Positions 35,960 through 44,305 of a stretch of 64,000 nucleotides of DNA are shown in pieces (positions within the stretch are counted from its first letter, which is position 1; the number at the start of each line of letters is the position of its first letter). Source of the stretch: an uncultured Bacilli bacterium (GTDB taxonomy: Bacteria; Bacillota_I; Bacilli_A; RF39; UBA660); the NCBI GenBank assembly GCA_934130165.1, contig CAKOXO010000004.1:1-64000 (forward strand), written 5' to 3'. The notes under the pieces were generated by a model that saw nothing but the letters and a program-made list of their open reading frames with translations, was not told where the DNA came from and did not search any database. The translations under genes and the position numbers were made by a program.

Positions 35960-38144
35960 GTTTTTTATCACTCCATTTCTTTAATTTTAATGTATTTAAT
36001 ACTACAGTCAAACTAGATAATGTCATAGCTAATCCTGCAATCATTGGATTCATTTCAATACCAATAGGTTTTAAGATGCCTATTGCAATAGGTATCATAC
36101 AAATATTATAGAAGAAAGCCCAAAATAGATTTTGTTTTATATTAGTTACTGTCTTTTTACTTATTTCTAATAAATTACAAATACTATTTAAATTATCATT
36201 TATTAAAATTACATCAGCTGAATCTCCTGCAATATCTGCCCCAGAGTTTAAACTTACACCAACATCTGCTACTGCTAGGCTTATAGCATCATTGATACCA
36301 TCACCAACCATCATTACCTTTTTATTATTTTTTAATTTCTTTATAACATTTGCTTTTTCTTTAGGTAATACATTGGAAATAGTCTCTATTATTCCAAGTT
36401 TTTTAGCAATTATATTTGCTGTTAGAGAGTTATCACCAGTCAACATTATAACCTCTTTTTTCATATTAATTAGTTTTTTTATAGTATCTTTAGCATTATC
36501 TCTTATTATATCTTTAACACCTATTAAAGCTAAAATGTGTGTATCTTCTATCAAATAAATAATACTACAGCCATCACTTGATAATTTTTTCTCATCAGCA
36601 ATATACTGATTTTTTATTTTTAATTTGTTAATTAATTTATTGTTTCCTATATAGTATTTTTTACCACTTATATCTCCAACTACCCCTATTCCCTCAACTG
36701 TTTTTACTTTTTCTGCATTCAAGTCTTTTCCTTCTTTAAATGCTGTCGCAATAGGATGAGTTGTTTTTGCTTCTAATGAATGGATAATATCTAATATTTC
36801 TTTTTTTGATAAGTTGCTATAATTATTAATTTTTGAAACTTTTAAAGTTCCATATGTCAAAGTACCTGTCTTATCAAAAACCACTGTATTAATATTGTTA
36901 GCATTCTCTAAGATTTCACTTTTTTTAACTAATATACCATTTTTAGCACATATCCCTTCTGAGACTACTACTGCGAGCGGTGTAGCTAGACCTAGAGAAC
37001 ATGGACAAGCTACTAGTAATACTGTTGTAAATGAAATTAAAGCACTATTTAGTCCATATCCTAGTATTAAATAACAAATAAATGTTAAAACTGAAATACC
37101 AATTATACATGGAACAAAAACCAAACTTACTTTATCAGCAATTTTAGCTATAGGCAGTTTTGTTCCTGTGGCTTCTATAACTAGTCTTACAATTTCTGAT
37201 ATAGTAGAATCTTTTCCTATTTTTTGAGCCTTATAAAGAATTTCTCCATCAATATTAATTGAACCTGCAACTACACTATCTCCAACCGTTTTTTTTACAG
37301 GAGTAGACTCACCACTAATAAACGATTCATTTACATATGACTTTCCTTTTACAATGACACCATCTACTGCTATTTTAACACCAGGTTTAGCTACTAAAAT
37401 ATCTCCTTTTTTAACCTCGTCCAAGGTTACTGTTTTATTACCATTAGTAGTTTTTAAAATAGCTTTATCAGGAGTTATAGTAACTAAACCTTTTATAGCA
37501 TCCTTTGTTTTTTCTTTACTAATATTATCTATATATCTACCTAGTTTAATTAAATATATGATTATACAACAACTTTCAAAGTAAAGATTTTCTACTAAAC
37601 TAGTTTTACCATGTATTATCATAACAGTATTATAACTACTATAAAGAAAACTTGTTAATACTCCTAGCATTACCAAAGTATCCATATTAGGATTTTTATA
37701 AATAATATTTTTTATTCCAAATTTAATTATATCTCGTCCATAAATTAAGAAATAAAGTGCAAATAAAAATAAAGTTACCGAATAATTAATTGGATATTTT
37801 TTCATATGTAAAAATGGGATAACTGGTAAATTAATCATATGTGACATTGAAATATATAAAACCAAAAAGGCAATAAAACCATTTAATATTAATCCTATTT
37901 TTTTAGTATTATTATCCTTTTTAATTACGGTATCATATTCACCTAATGATTTAAAACCAGCGGAAGATACATATTTATTTAAATCATCTATTGTTAGATT
38001 ATCACTACATTTAATACTAGCACTACCCATTATTAAATTTACTGTAGCAGACTCTATACCATCTTGCTTGTTTAGAAATTTTTCTAAGCCAGTCTGACAA
38101 GCACTACATGTCATTTTCTCTACTTTTAATACTACTTTTTTCAT
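35946..38144 (-). CDS. copA: Copper-exporting P1B-type ATPase
   Basis: A 732-residue cation pump. One N-terminal HMA domain has MTCSAC (Cys13, Cys16). The membrane CPC motif ACPCSLGLATPL is at 380-382, the phosphorylation site DKTGTLT at Asp424, TGDNSLTA further on, and the hinge GDGINDA near residue 625. Copper specificity is inferred from CPC plus csoR and copZ neighbours. Many CopA homologues have two HMA domains; this has one, with CopZ encoded separately. The start ATG overlaps the stop of the broken upstream gene (ATGA), with GAGGTGATGAA as ribosome binding site. Confidence 0.93.
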   Translation of the reverse strand: MKKVVLKVEKMTCSACQTGLEKFLNKQDGIESATVNLIMGSASIKCSDNLTIDDLNKYVSSAGFKSLGEYDTVIKKDNNTKKIGLILNGFIAFLVLYISMSHMINLPVIPFLHMKKYPINYSVTLFLFALYFLIYGRDIIKFGIKNIIYKNPNMDTLVMLGVLTSFLYSSYNTVMIIHGKTSLVENLYFESCCIIIYLIKLGRYIDNISKEKTKDAIKGLVTITPDKAILKTTNGNKTVTLDEVKKGDILVAKPGVKIAVDGVIVKGKSYVNESFISGESTPVKKTVGDSVVAGSINIDGEILYKAQKIGKDSTISEIVRLVIEATGTKLPIAKIADKVSLVFVPCIIGISVLTFICYLILGYGLNSALISFTTVLLVACPCSLGLATPLAVVVSEGICAKNGILVKKSEILENANNINTVVFDKTGTLTYGTLKVSKINNYSNLSKKEILDIIHSLEAKTTHPIATAFKEGKDLNAEKVKTVEGIGVVGDISGKKYYIGNNKLINKLKIKNQYIADEKKLSSDGCSIIYLIEDTHILALIGVKDIIRDNAKDTIKKLINMKKEVIMLTGDNSLTANIIAKKLGIIETISNVLPKEKANVIKKLKNNKKVMMVGDGINDAISLAVADVGVSLNSGADIAGDSADVILINDNLNSICNLLEISKKTVTNIKQNLFWAFFYNICMIPIAIGILKPIGIEMNPMIAGLAMTLSSLTVVLNTLKLKKWSDKKHEKI

Positions 38145-38727
38145 TTCATCACCTCAAAAGCTTTTTTATCATCAACCACTTTTATATTGTTTTTTATCAT
38201 ATTCATCCAACAGTTCATAGTAAATACTCCCCTCTTTTTAGGAGTAAACTCTATTACATTTTTTCCTACTTTTAATTTCTTATTTATATTAAATTCCTTA
38301 ATTACTATTTCATTATTACAACCAGTTAAGTGTATTTTATCTACATTAATAATTAATTTAACCTTCGTTCCTTAAAGTGGTTTTTTATATTTATTTTGTT
38401 ATCAGCATTAAATGTTCCTAATAAATTTATAGCACCACACATACTAATACAATGAATACTTGTAAATAGACCAGTTATAAATAACATTCCATAAGTAATA
38501 CTATTATCAATAACAGGTATAGCACTAAAATTAAAATAATGATTGATAATAGCTACAAATGCTATTATTAATATTAATATAGCTATAAATTCTTTTATAC
38601 TCATATTAGATAATAATTCTTCCTTATTATTACTAATATAGTTATCCTTAGTAAAATAGCCTAAACTATTAATAGTATTAATTATTCTTTGTTTATCTAA
38701 TCTCTTTTTATAATTAATTGTTGCAAT
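38141..38727 (-). pseudogene. Broken HMA-SafE(DsbD-like)-cupredoxin gene
   Basis: Pieces of one known architecture lie between csoR and copA. At 38610-38727 is an HMA-like end (INYKKRLDKQRIINTINSLGY), in frame with 38353-38604, which encodes a SafE/DsbD-type membrane start with GLFTSIHCISMCGAINL. Near 38367 the frame jumps to a cupredoxin-like tail (VIEFTPKKRGVFTMNCWMNM) ending at TGA 38141. Most membrane helices are missing, and the 5' end is also cut. A deletion plus frameshift explains this. In Clostridia the full gene accompanies copper ATPases. Confidence 0.75.
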
Positions 38728-39042
38728 TTAGTTAAGTCTCCTTATTAATTCAACAACCTCATCTATTGCATTAGGATCATCATTTTTTATATCTCTTACT
38801 ATACACGTTTCAAGATGATTTTTTAATATTTCAACGCTTACACTCTTAATAGATTTATTTATTGCTAAAAGCTGAATAAGAACATCATTACAATATTTAT
38901 CTTCTTCAATCATACTTTCTACGCCTCTAATTTGTCCTTCTATTGTTTTTAGGCGCTTATTTAATTTCTTTTTTACATCAATACTTCTATGAGTACTCTT
39001 TTCATAATTACTACATTTTCTACTTTTACATGTATTTTTCAT
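38728..39042 (-). CDS. csoR: CsoR-family copper-sensing repressor
   Basis: A 104-residue all-helical repressor of the CsoR/RcnR family. RLKTIEGQIRGVESMIEEDKYC opens the DNA- and copper-binding core, and the second helix carries HLETC. The Cys-(x)n-His-x3-Cys set (YC...H LETC) matches the copper ligands of CsoR. A cysteine-containing N-terminal extension (KNTCKSRKCSNYEK) is an oddity. It should repress its own operon until copper binds. The operator is the next entry. It is the first gene of the copper operon. Confidence 0.92.
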   Translation of the reverse strand: MKNTCKSRKCSNYEKSTHRSIDVKKKLNKRLKTIEGQIRGVESMIEEDKYCNDVLIQLLAINKSIKSVSVEILKNHLETCIVRDIKNDDPNAIDEVVELIRRLN

Positions 39043-39059
39043 ATATTATCACCATTTGC

Positions 39060-39088
39060 ATTATACACCCCTAGAGGTCTTGTGTAAA
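39060..39088 (-). promoter_or_regulatory. Copper-operon promoter with CsoR-like operator in the spacer
   Basis: TTTACA (39083-39088), a 17-bp spacer and perfect TATAAT (39060-39065). The spacer contains CCTCTAGGGG, close to the GC-rich CCCCTAGGGG core of known CsoR sites, flanked by imperfect TACAC/TGTGTA arms. A repressor here would block RNA polymerase directly. Confidence 0.75.
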
Positions 39089-39091
39089 GGC

Positions 39092-39122
39092 AAAAAAATA
39101 GATTACTTAAAATAAGTAATCT
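39092..39122 (-). terminator. Terminator of lepB
   Basis: Perfect ten-bp arms AGATTACTTA / TAAGTAATCT (39100-39109 and 39113-39122), 3-nt loop, then seven T after one A on the minus strand. Confidence 0.92.
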
Positions 39123-39126
39123 TTAA

Positions 39127-39672
39127 TTATTTTTTATTTTCTATTCTATTAAAAGGTAATATAGTTAGTGATGTTTTTCCAACTATTCTATTTCTAGGAA
39201 TAAATCCTATTATTCTACTATCCATTGAATTTGTTCTATTATCACCTAAAACAAAGTAAGTATTTTTAGGTACAGTTTTATTTTTTAATTCATCAAGTGT
39301 AAAATCATTAGTTCTCTTATGTCCAAATTTTTCTTCTACATATTTACCATTTACATATAATTTATTATTTTTATATTCTATCTTATCTCCTGGAAGTCCT
39401 ATAACTCTTTTAATTAAATACTCTTTTTCCTCTTTTATAACTACAATATCAAATCTTTTAATATCATTAAATCTATAGTTAATTTTATTTAATATCATAA
39501 AATCCTTATTTTCTAAAGTTGGATACATAGAGGTTCCATTTACTCTTACTAATGCAACAACGTAAGTTCTAATAAGTACTGCTATTATAATAATACTTAA
39601 ATAAACAATTATATCCTTTATAGTTGTATTATCTTTTCCATCTTTCTTTAATTTTTCATTTTCTTTCTTCAT
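39127..39672 (-). CDS. lepB: Signal peptidase I
   Basis: Membrane Ser/Lys protease that removes Sec signal peptides. A single N-terminal membrane helix (about residues 21-41) is followed by NGTSMYPTL with the nucleophile Ser, LIKRVIGLPGD with the general-base Lys, and box E GDNRTNSMDSRIIGFIP. The 181-residue length is that of SipS-type enzymes of Gram-positives. It lacks the ER/archaeal-type features of SipW, so it is a general signal peptidase. A strong promoter and terminator make it monocistronic. Confidence 0.95.
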   Translation of the reverse strand: MKKENEKLKKDGKDNTTIKDIIVYLSIIIIAVLIRTYVVALVRVNGTSMYPTLENKDFMILNKINYRFNDIKRFDIVVIKEEKEYLIKRVIGLPGDKIEYKNNKLYVNGKYVEEKFGHKRTNDFTLDELKNKTVPKNTYFVLGDNRTNSMDSRIIGFIPRNRIVGKTSLTILPFNRIENKK

Positions 39673-39697
39673 ATTTTATCAATCTCCATACTAATAT

Positions 39698-39726
39698 AGT
39701 ATAACCTTAACTTAACTTTATTTCAA
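39698..39726 (-). promoter_or_regulatory. Promoter of lepB
   Basis: TTGAAA (39721-39726), a 17-bp spacer and TATACT (39698-39703), just upstream of GGAGAT and the lepB ATG. Confidence 0.75.
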
Positions 39727-39754
39727 GAAAAAAGGAAGCTATTAAGCAGCTTTC
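39727..39754 (-). terminator. Terminator of rplS
   Basis: Arms GGAAGCT / AGCTTTC (39734-39740 and 39748-39754), six of seven pairs, overlap the end of rplS. Six T follow on the minus strand, running into the lepB -35. Confidence 0.7.
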
Positions 39755-40119
39755 TCTTCGTCTTTTTTAGAAACTTTTTGTCCTCTTTCTTTGATTTTGT
39801 ATTGTCCTACATAATCTTTTAAGAATGTTAACTTAGCACGTCTAACTTTACCCTTACGTACAACTGTAAGTTTATCAATCTTTGGTGAGTTAACTGGGAA
39901 AGTTCTTTCTACACCAATACCTGAAGATATTTTACGTACTGTGAATGTTTCTGAAACTCCACCATTACGTTTTGCTACTACGATACCTTCAAATGCTTGA
40001 ATACGTTCTCTTTTTCCTTCAATGATCTTGTAGTCAACACGAACTGTATCACCTACACGAAATTCTGGAATGTCATTTCTTAATTGTTTTTCAGTAATTT
40101 TATCTACTATATTACTCAT
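39742..40119 (-). CDS. rplS: 50S ribosomal protein L19
   Basis: Large-subunit protein at the 30S interface. Typical landmarks: FRVGDTVRVDYKIIEGKRER, FEGIVVAKRNGG, ETFTVRKISSGIGVERTFP and VRRAKLTFLKD. At 125 residues it is slightly longer than the usual 115, because of a charged tail (GQKVSKKDEEKAA). It is not joined to trmD/rimM here, unlike in Bacillus, where rpsP-rimM-trmD-rplS form one operon. It has its own promoter and leader. Confidence 0.97.
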   Translation of the reverse strand: MSNIVDKITEKQLRNDIPEFRVGDTVRVDYKIIEGKRERIQAFEGIVVAKRNGGVSETFTVRKISSGIGVERTFPVNSPKIDKLTVVRKGKVRRAKLTFLKDYVGQYKIKERGQKVSKKDEEKAA

Positions 40120-40146
40120 AGACTATATCTCCTCTCTTTTTTTACC

Positions 40147-40179
40147 AAATGATCATAAATTAAATTCATCGGATCATTT
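40147..40179 (-). promoter_or_regulatory. Leader hairpin of rplS, possible L19 autoregulatory element
   Basis: AAATGATC / GATCATTT arms (40147-40154 and 40172-40179) enclose a 17-nt loop. They lie between the predicted transcription start and the ribosome binding site. L19 leaders that bind their own protein are known in Firmicutes. I cannot match the consensus by eye, so this is tentative. Confidence 0.4.
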
Positions 40180-40193
40180 TCCTGACGTTTAAG

Positions 40194-40222
40194 ATTATAT
40201 CATAATTATATAAATATTGCAA
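40194..40222 (-). promoter_or_regulatory. Promoter of rplS
   Basis: TTGCAA (40217-40222), a 17-bp spacer and perfect TATAAT (40194-40199). Confidence 0.8.
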
Positions 40223-40226
40223 ATAA

Positions 40227-40532
40227 TTATTTTTTACACTTTTGATTTGGTTTTGCCTCTTTAAATGTTATGTAATTATCTAGTTGTTTAAAGCCTCTAT
40301 CTTCAAGTAATTTAATTACATTATTCATCTCTTCATACGATCTACATTCGATTTCTCTACTCTTTTGATATGAAATAGTACTATTATTATCTTCCAATAT
40401 ATAATACGTATTTACATCATATCTAAAAACTTTATAATCGAATAAATCTACACCTTTAACACTATCCTTAGCTGTTTTTGTTTTTAGACCTATATTTTCT
40501 CTATATGCAAAATCTATAATACGTTTACTCAT
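40227..40532 (-). CDS. Hypothetical protein, 101 aa
   Basis: No family recognised. A small soluble protein, about half beta by appearance, ending in a basic KPNQKCKK tail. TCAGGAGGACG precedes ATG, an unusually strong ribosome binding site. Upstream is a TACAAT -10 with the same GCGC start-region motif found at 17371-17380. It is separated from rplS by a promoter and from the phosphoketolase gene by a bidirectional terminator, so it is monocistronic. Confidence 0.75.
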   Translation of the reverse strand: MSKRIIDFAYRENIGLKTKTAKDSVKGVDLFDYKVFRYDVNTYYILEDNNSTISYQKSREIECRSYEEMNNVIKLLEDRGFKQLDNYITFKEAKPNQKCKK

Positions 40533-40554
40533 AATACGTCCTCCTGACGCGCAT

Positions 40555-40583
40555 ATTGTAACACATTAATTTAAAAAAATCAC
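40555..40583 (-). promoter_or_regulatory. Promoter of the 40227 gene
   Basis: TACAAT (40555-40560) follows GTGATT (40578-40583) by 17 bp. The -10 continues into GCGC exactly as at 17371-17380. The -35 overlaps the upstream terminator stem. Confidence 0.5.
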
Positions 40584-40599
40584 TATTTTTTAGTGATTT
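40573..40599 (-). terminator. Terminator of the phosphoketolase gene
   Basis: Nine-bp arms AAATCACTA / TAGTGATTT (40577-40585 and 40591-40599) with a 5-nt loop directly follow the stop codon. A seven-T run follows on the minus strand. Confidence 0.9.
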
Positions 40600-40601
40600 T
40601 T

Positions 40602-42935
40602 CTATTTTTTTCCAGTCCATACCCAATTTTTTATATATGGCATATCTTCACCGAATTCAGCTATATGCTTATTGTGCTTTTTTAACATATCATTACACCA
40701 ATCAACTAATACTTGGCCATTCTTTCTATATTTTGGCATTTTATTAATAGCATCAATTACTAAATGAAAACGGTCTATTTCACTTTGAACTCTAATATCA
40801 AATGGGGTTGTAATAGTTCCTTCTTCTTGATATCCGTGAATACTTATATTTCTATTTTCTCTGTTATATATTAATTCTTTAATCAATGATGGATAACCAT
40901 GAAAATTGAAAATAATTGGTTTATCTTTGGTAAATAATCTATCATACTCTTCATCAGATAGACCATGAGGATGATCATTATCCAACTTCATTAAATCAAC
41001 TACATTTATAAATCTTATTTTAATATTTTTAATAGAGGTTCTTAAAATATCTACTGCCGCTAAAGCTTCTAATGTAGGAGTCTCTCCAGCACAAGCAATT
41101 ATAATATCCGGATTGGCAGTTTCATCACTAGCAAAATTCCAAATACCAAGACCTTTTTTACAGTGTATCTTAGCCTCTTTCTTATTAAGCCATTGTGCTC
41201 TTTCATGCTTACTAGCAACAACAACATTTATCCTATTTTTTGTTTTTATTATATGATCAAATGTGCATAGTAATGTATTAGTATCAGGTGGTAAATATAT
41301 TCTAACTATATCTTTCTTTTTAGTTGCTACATGATTTAAGAATCCTGGATCTTGATGAGTATAACCATTATGATCTTGTTGGAATACATGTGATACTAAT
41401 AGATAATTAAGAGAGGCAATATCTTCTCTCCATTTTATTTCACTACACATTTTTAACCATTTTGAATGTTGCGATGTCATTGAATCAATTATTCTTGTAA
41501 AAGCTTCATAACTATGCATAAAACCATGTCTTCCAGTTAATAAATAACCCTCTAGCATTCCTTCGCATACATGTTCTGACAAAAATGAATCCATTATTCT
41601 ACCTGTTGGAGATAGATATTCATCACCTTTTAAAATTTTTCCATCCCAAGTTCTGTTTTCCACCTCAAAAGCATGATTAAATCTATTTGAAAGTGCTTCA
41701 TCTGGACCAAATATTCTAAAGTTTTTATTTTTAGCATTTAATTTAAATAAATCTCTTATATAATTTCCTAATTCTAAAGTATCTTGAGCAATAACTGTCC
41801 CAGGAGTCTCTATATTTAGTGCATATTTTTCCCAGTCTGGTGTAATTAATTCCTTTAAGAGTAATCCTCCATTTGCAAAAGGAGATGATCCCATACATTT
41901 TGATGGAGCTGGAGCTAAATCTTTTAGTCTTTTAATTAGTTTACCATCATCATCAAATAACTCCTCCGGTTTATAACTTCTTAACCATTTTTCTAAAATC
42001 GCTAAATTATCTATGTGAGTATTATCTATTGCTACTGGAACTTGATGAGCCCTAAAACTATTTTCAACTCTTTTATTCTCAACCATTTTTGGTCCGGTCC
42101 ATCCTTTAGGAGTTGACAAAACTATAACAGGATACTTTATGTTATCTCCTCTTCTGATTTTTGCAAAGTCTCTAATTGCATCATCAAGTGCTTTAGCCAT
42201 AACCTCATGTAATTTTAATGGATCATCACCAGAAACATGATATGCTTTATAACCACATCCACTAAAGAAATTATTAATTTCAGTTGTAGTCATTCTTCCA
42301 AATATCGTTGGAGAGGCAATTTTATACCCATTTCTATGAAGAATAGGTAATACAAAACCATCACGTTTTGGATTTATAAATTTATTTATATGCCAACTAG
42401 TAGCTAAAGGAGCAGTTTCAGCTTCACCATCTCCTATAACGCAAGCTGCTATTAAATCTGGATTATCAAGTACGGCACCATAAGCATGTGAAAGACTATA
42501 ACCTAGTTCTCCACCTTCATTGATTGAGCCAGGAACCTTAGGTTCAACATGAGATGAAACCCCTTTTGGAAAACTGAATTGTTTATTTAACTTTTTAAGT
42601 CCATCCTCATTTTCTTTAATATTTGGATAAAATTTTGTATAAGTACCATCTAAGTAATTGTTAGCAATAAGAGCTTGACCACCATGACCTGGGCCTGATA
42701 TATATATCATTTTTAGATTATATTTTTTTATTATTCTATTTAAATGAACATAAATAAAGTTTTGACCTGGTGCTGTCCCCCAATGCCCTACTATTCTTGG
42801 TTTTATATCATTAATGCTTAATTTTCTCTTTAAAAGTGGATTATCAAGCAAATAAAGTTGGGTTGCTGATAAATAGTTAGCAGCTCTAAAATATCCATCT
42901 ATATTAGCAATTTCCTCTTTTGTTAATTTTTTCAT
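40602..42935 (-). CDS. xpkA: Xylulose-5-P/fructose-6-P phosphoketolase
   Basis: Thiamine-diphosphate enzyme that splits xylulose-5-phosphate (and often fructose-6-phosphate) into acetyl phosphate plus an aldose phosphate. It is central to heterolactic and bifid-type fermentation. The chain of 777 residues includes GHGGQALIANNYLDG, the diphosphate-binding GDGEAETAPLATSWH, FGRMT, GRHGFMHSYEAF and HVFQQDHNGYTHQDPGF. Length is near the usual 790-820. Monocistronic with strong terminators on both sides. No other pentose or acetate-kinase genes are in the window. Confidence 0.95.
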   Translation of the reverse strand: MKKLTKEEIANIDGYFRAANYLSATQLYLLDNPLLKRKLSINDIKPRIVGHWGTAPGQNFIYVHLNRIIKKYNLKMIYISGPGHGGQALIANNYLDGTYTKFYPNIKENEDGLKKLNKQFSFPKGVSSHVEPKVPGSINEGGELGYSLSHAYGAVLDNPDLIAACVIGDGEAETAPLATSWHINKFINPKRDGFVLPILHRNGYKIASPTIFGRMTTTEINNFFSGCGYKAYHVSGDDPLKLHEVMAKALDDAIRDFAKIRRGDNIKYPVIVLSTPKGWTGPKMVENKRVENSFRAHQVPVAIDNTHIDNLAILEKWLRSYKPEELFDDDGKLIKRLKDLAPAPSKCMGSSPFANGGLLLKELITPDWEKYALNIETPGTVIAQDTLELGNYIRDLFKLNAKNKNFRIFGPDEALSNRFNHAFEVENRTWDGKILKGDEYLSPTGRIMDSFLSEHVCEGMLEGYLLTGRHGFMHSYEAFTRIIDSMTSQHSKWLKMCSEIKWREDIASLNYLLVSHVFQQDHNGYTHQDPGFLNHVATKKKDIVRIYLPPDTNTLLCTFDHIIKTKNRINVVVASKHERAQWLNKKEAKIHCKKGLGIWNFASDETANPDIIIACAGETPTLEALAAVDILRTSIKNIKIRFINVVDLMKLDNDHPHGLSDEEYDRLFTKDKPIIFNFHGYPSLIKELIYNRENRNISIHGYQEEGTITTPFDIRVQSEIDRFHLVIDAINKMPKYRKNGQVLVDWCNDMLKKHNKHIAEFGEDMPYIKNWVWTGKK

Positions 42936-42968
42936 ATCATCCCTCTATTCTTCTATAATTATAACAAG

Positions 42969-42996
42969 AAAAAAACAACTCGTCTATAACGAATTG
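42969..42996 (-). terminator. Terminator of the 43005 gene
   Basis: CAACTCGT / ACGAATTG arms (42976-42983 and 42989-42996) with a 5-nt loop, including one G-U pair, then seven T on the minus strand. Confidence 0.85.
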
Positions 42997-43004
42997 CTAA
43001 TATT

Positions 43005-43760
43005 TTATAGATCTATATCTACACTTTCTAACTTATAATTAGTACCAACCTTTGAAAAGGTGTAAGTAACTACTGGTAATTCTTGTTTTATATCTTGATA
43101 TTCACTTTTTTTATTAGCTATAGGTTTATCACCATTAAGGCATGCCTCATAACTATCAAAATACCCAGTTGGACAAGTATCCAAACAGATATTACTATAT
43201 AGTAAATTAGTTTTTATTACATATTTTTTCTCATCTATTTTTCCTGATACATAAAATGTATCAACATTTACAGAATTAACAATACCATTATCATCATTAA
43301 GTGTATATGTTTTAGTATTATTATCTAATTTATATAATACCTCTCCAGTATCACTATTTTTTATATCTTCATAAATAGCACTAAAGCCATTTTTAAAATA
43401 GTCACTATATACTTGTTTAATATCATCTATATTATAATAATTATTAATATTTTCTTCTTCTTTTAATGTTTTAACAGCAAATTTTAGTTTTAATTGATTA
43501 TCTATTTTATTAATATCTTTTATTGGATACGTGGAAGCTAAAACATTATTATACAAATCAATTCTTGATAATAAATTTTGTACTTCACTATAATAAAGTT
43601 CCGTCCTTTCTTTTTTAACCGTTATTTTTTTAGAGTCTAATAACTTTTGATATTCAGTATATCCTATATAAGAAATTGCACAAAATAATAGTAACAATAA
43701 TATCACAATAGCTGCTGTTTTACCTGGAGATTTTCTAATATAAACTACTTTTTGTTCCAT
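43005..43760 (-). CDS. Membrane-anchored extracytoplasmic protein, 251 aa
   Basis: No family recognised. After a basic start, one hydrophobic helix (about residues 16-34, AAIVILLLLLFCAISYIGYT) without a clear signal-peptidase site suggests an N-terminal anchor with the rest outside. The ectodomain has a helical segment, then beta-rich sequence, and near the C-terminus a cluster of three cysteines (NICLDTCPTGYFDSYEAC). AGGAGTGGTACT precedes ATG. Monocistronic. The lineage appears rich in such anchored proteins (compare 60442). Confidence 0.7.
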   Translation of the reverse strand: MEQKVVYIRKSPGKTAAIVILLLLLFCAISYIGYTEYQKLLDSKKITVKKERTELYYSEVQNLLSRIDLYNNVLASTYPIKDINKIDNQLKLKFAVKTLKEEENINNYYNIDDIKQVYSDYFKNGFSAIYEDIKNSDTGEVLYKLDNNTKTYTLNDDNGIVNSVNVDTFYVSGKIDEKKYVIKTNLLYSNICLDTCPTGYFDSYEACLNGDKPIANKKSEYQDIKQELPVVTYTFSKVGTNYKLESVDIDL

Positions 43761-43819
43761 AGTACCACTCCTATTCTATTTACTAAAAAATATCACAAAC
43801 TACTTAAATCTTCAATAAA

Positions 43820-43855
43820 TAAAAAAATAAGTTATCATTAATTGACAACTTATTT
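43820..43855 (-). terminator. Terminator of the trmD operon
   Basis: Arms AAATAAGTTATC / GACAACTTATTT (43825-43836 and 43844-43855), one mismatch, overlap the stop codon of the last gene. A T run follows on the minus strand. Confidence 0.85.
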
Positions 43856-44296
43856 ACATGATGATCTTTCTTTAGTACTTTTAGAAAGTTCATTTTTAAG
43901 TTCTACATATCTATTTTTTGCTTCTTTTTGAAACATTGTAAGGTTTTTAGCCATTTGTTCTAACTCTTTCTTTGTTAAATAATTTCTATATTTGTTTTTA
44001 ATTATTAATCTAAATTTTTCTATTTGATTAAGTGCCTCTCTATAACTATCTCCAGTATCATCATCACTTACTAAAAGTTCTGTTATTATTGATATTAGCT
44101 TTTTATACTTTTTATCAACTTGTTTTATTGCTATAGGATGAGCAAGTTTTTTATTATATATTGTTAGTAATTTAACTTCTTCTCCAGCAATTTTGTAACA
44201 TCTATTAGTAGAACCAAAACCTAGACCATTTATTTTTGTGATTTCATCTTTATCTTTTAATTTGTACTTATTTTTCTTATTTTCTATAACATACAT
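43850..44296 (-). CDS. Hypothetical protein after trmD, 148 aa
   Basis: No family recognised. A charged, mainly helical, soluble protein beginning with VIENKKNKYKLKDKDEITKI. A long C-terminal helix (NLTMFQKEAKNRYVELKNEL) could be a coiled coil. ATG 44296 is 6 nt after AGGTG; a GTG at 44305 overlaps that site. It is the last gene of the rlmB-like/rimM/trmD cluster, ending in a strong terminator, so it may take part in ribosome or tRNA work, but that is only an inference from position. Confidence 0.7.
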   Translation of the reverse strand: MYVIENKKNKYKLKDKDEITKINGLGFGSTNRCYKIAGEEVKLLTIYNKKLAHPIAIKQVDKKYKKLISIITELLVSDDDTGDSYREALNQIEKFRLIIKNKYRNYLTKKELEQMAKNLTMFQKEAKNRYVELKNELSKSTKERSSCK

Positions 44297-44305
44297 GTAA
44301 TTCAC

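Noticed and set aside
42945..42968. Phosphoketolase promoter
   Set aside because: A TATAAT is present, but no -35-like hexamer stands at 16-18 bp.
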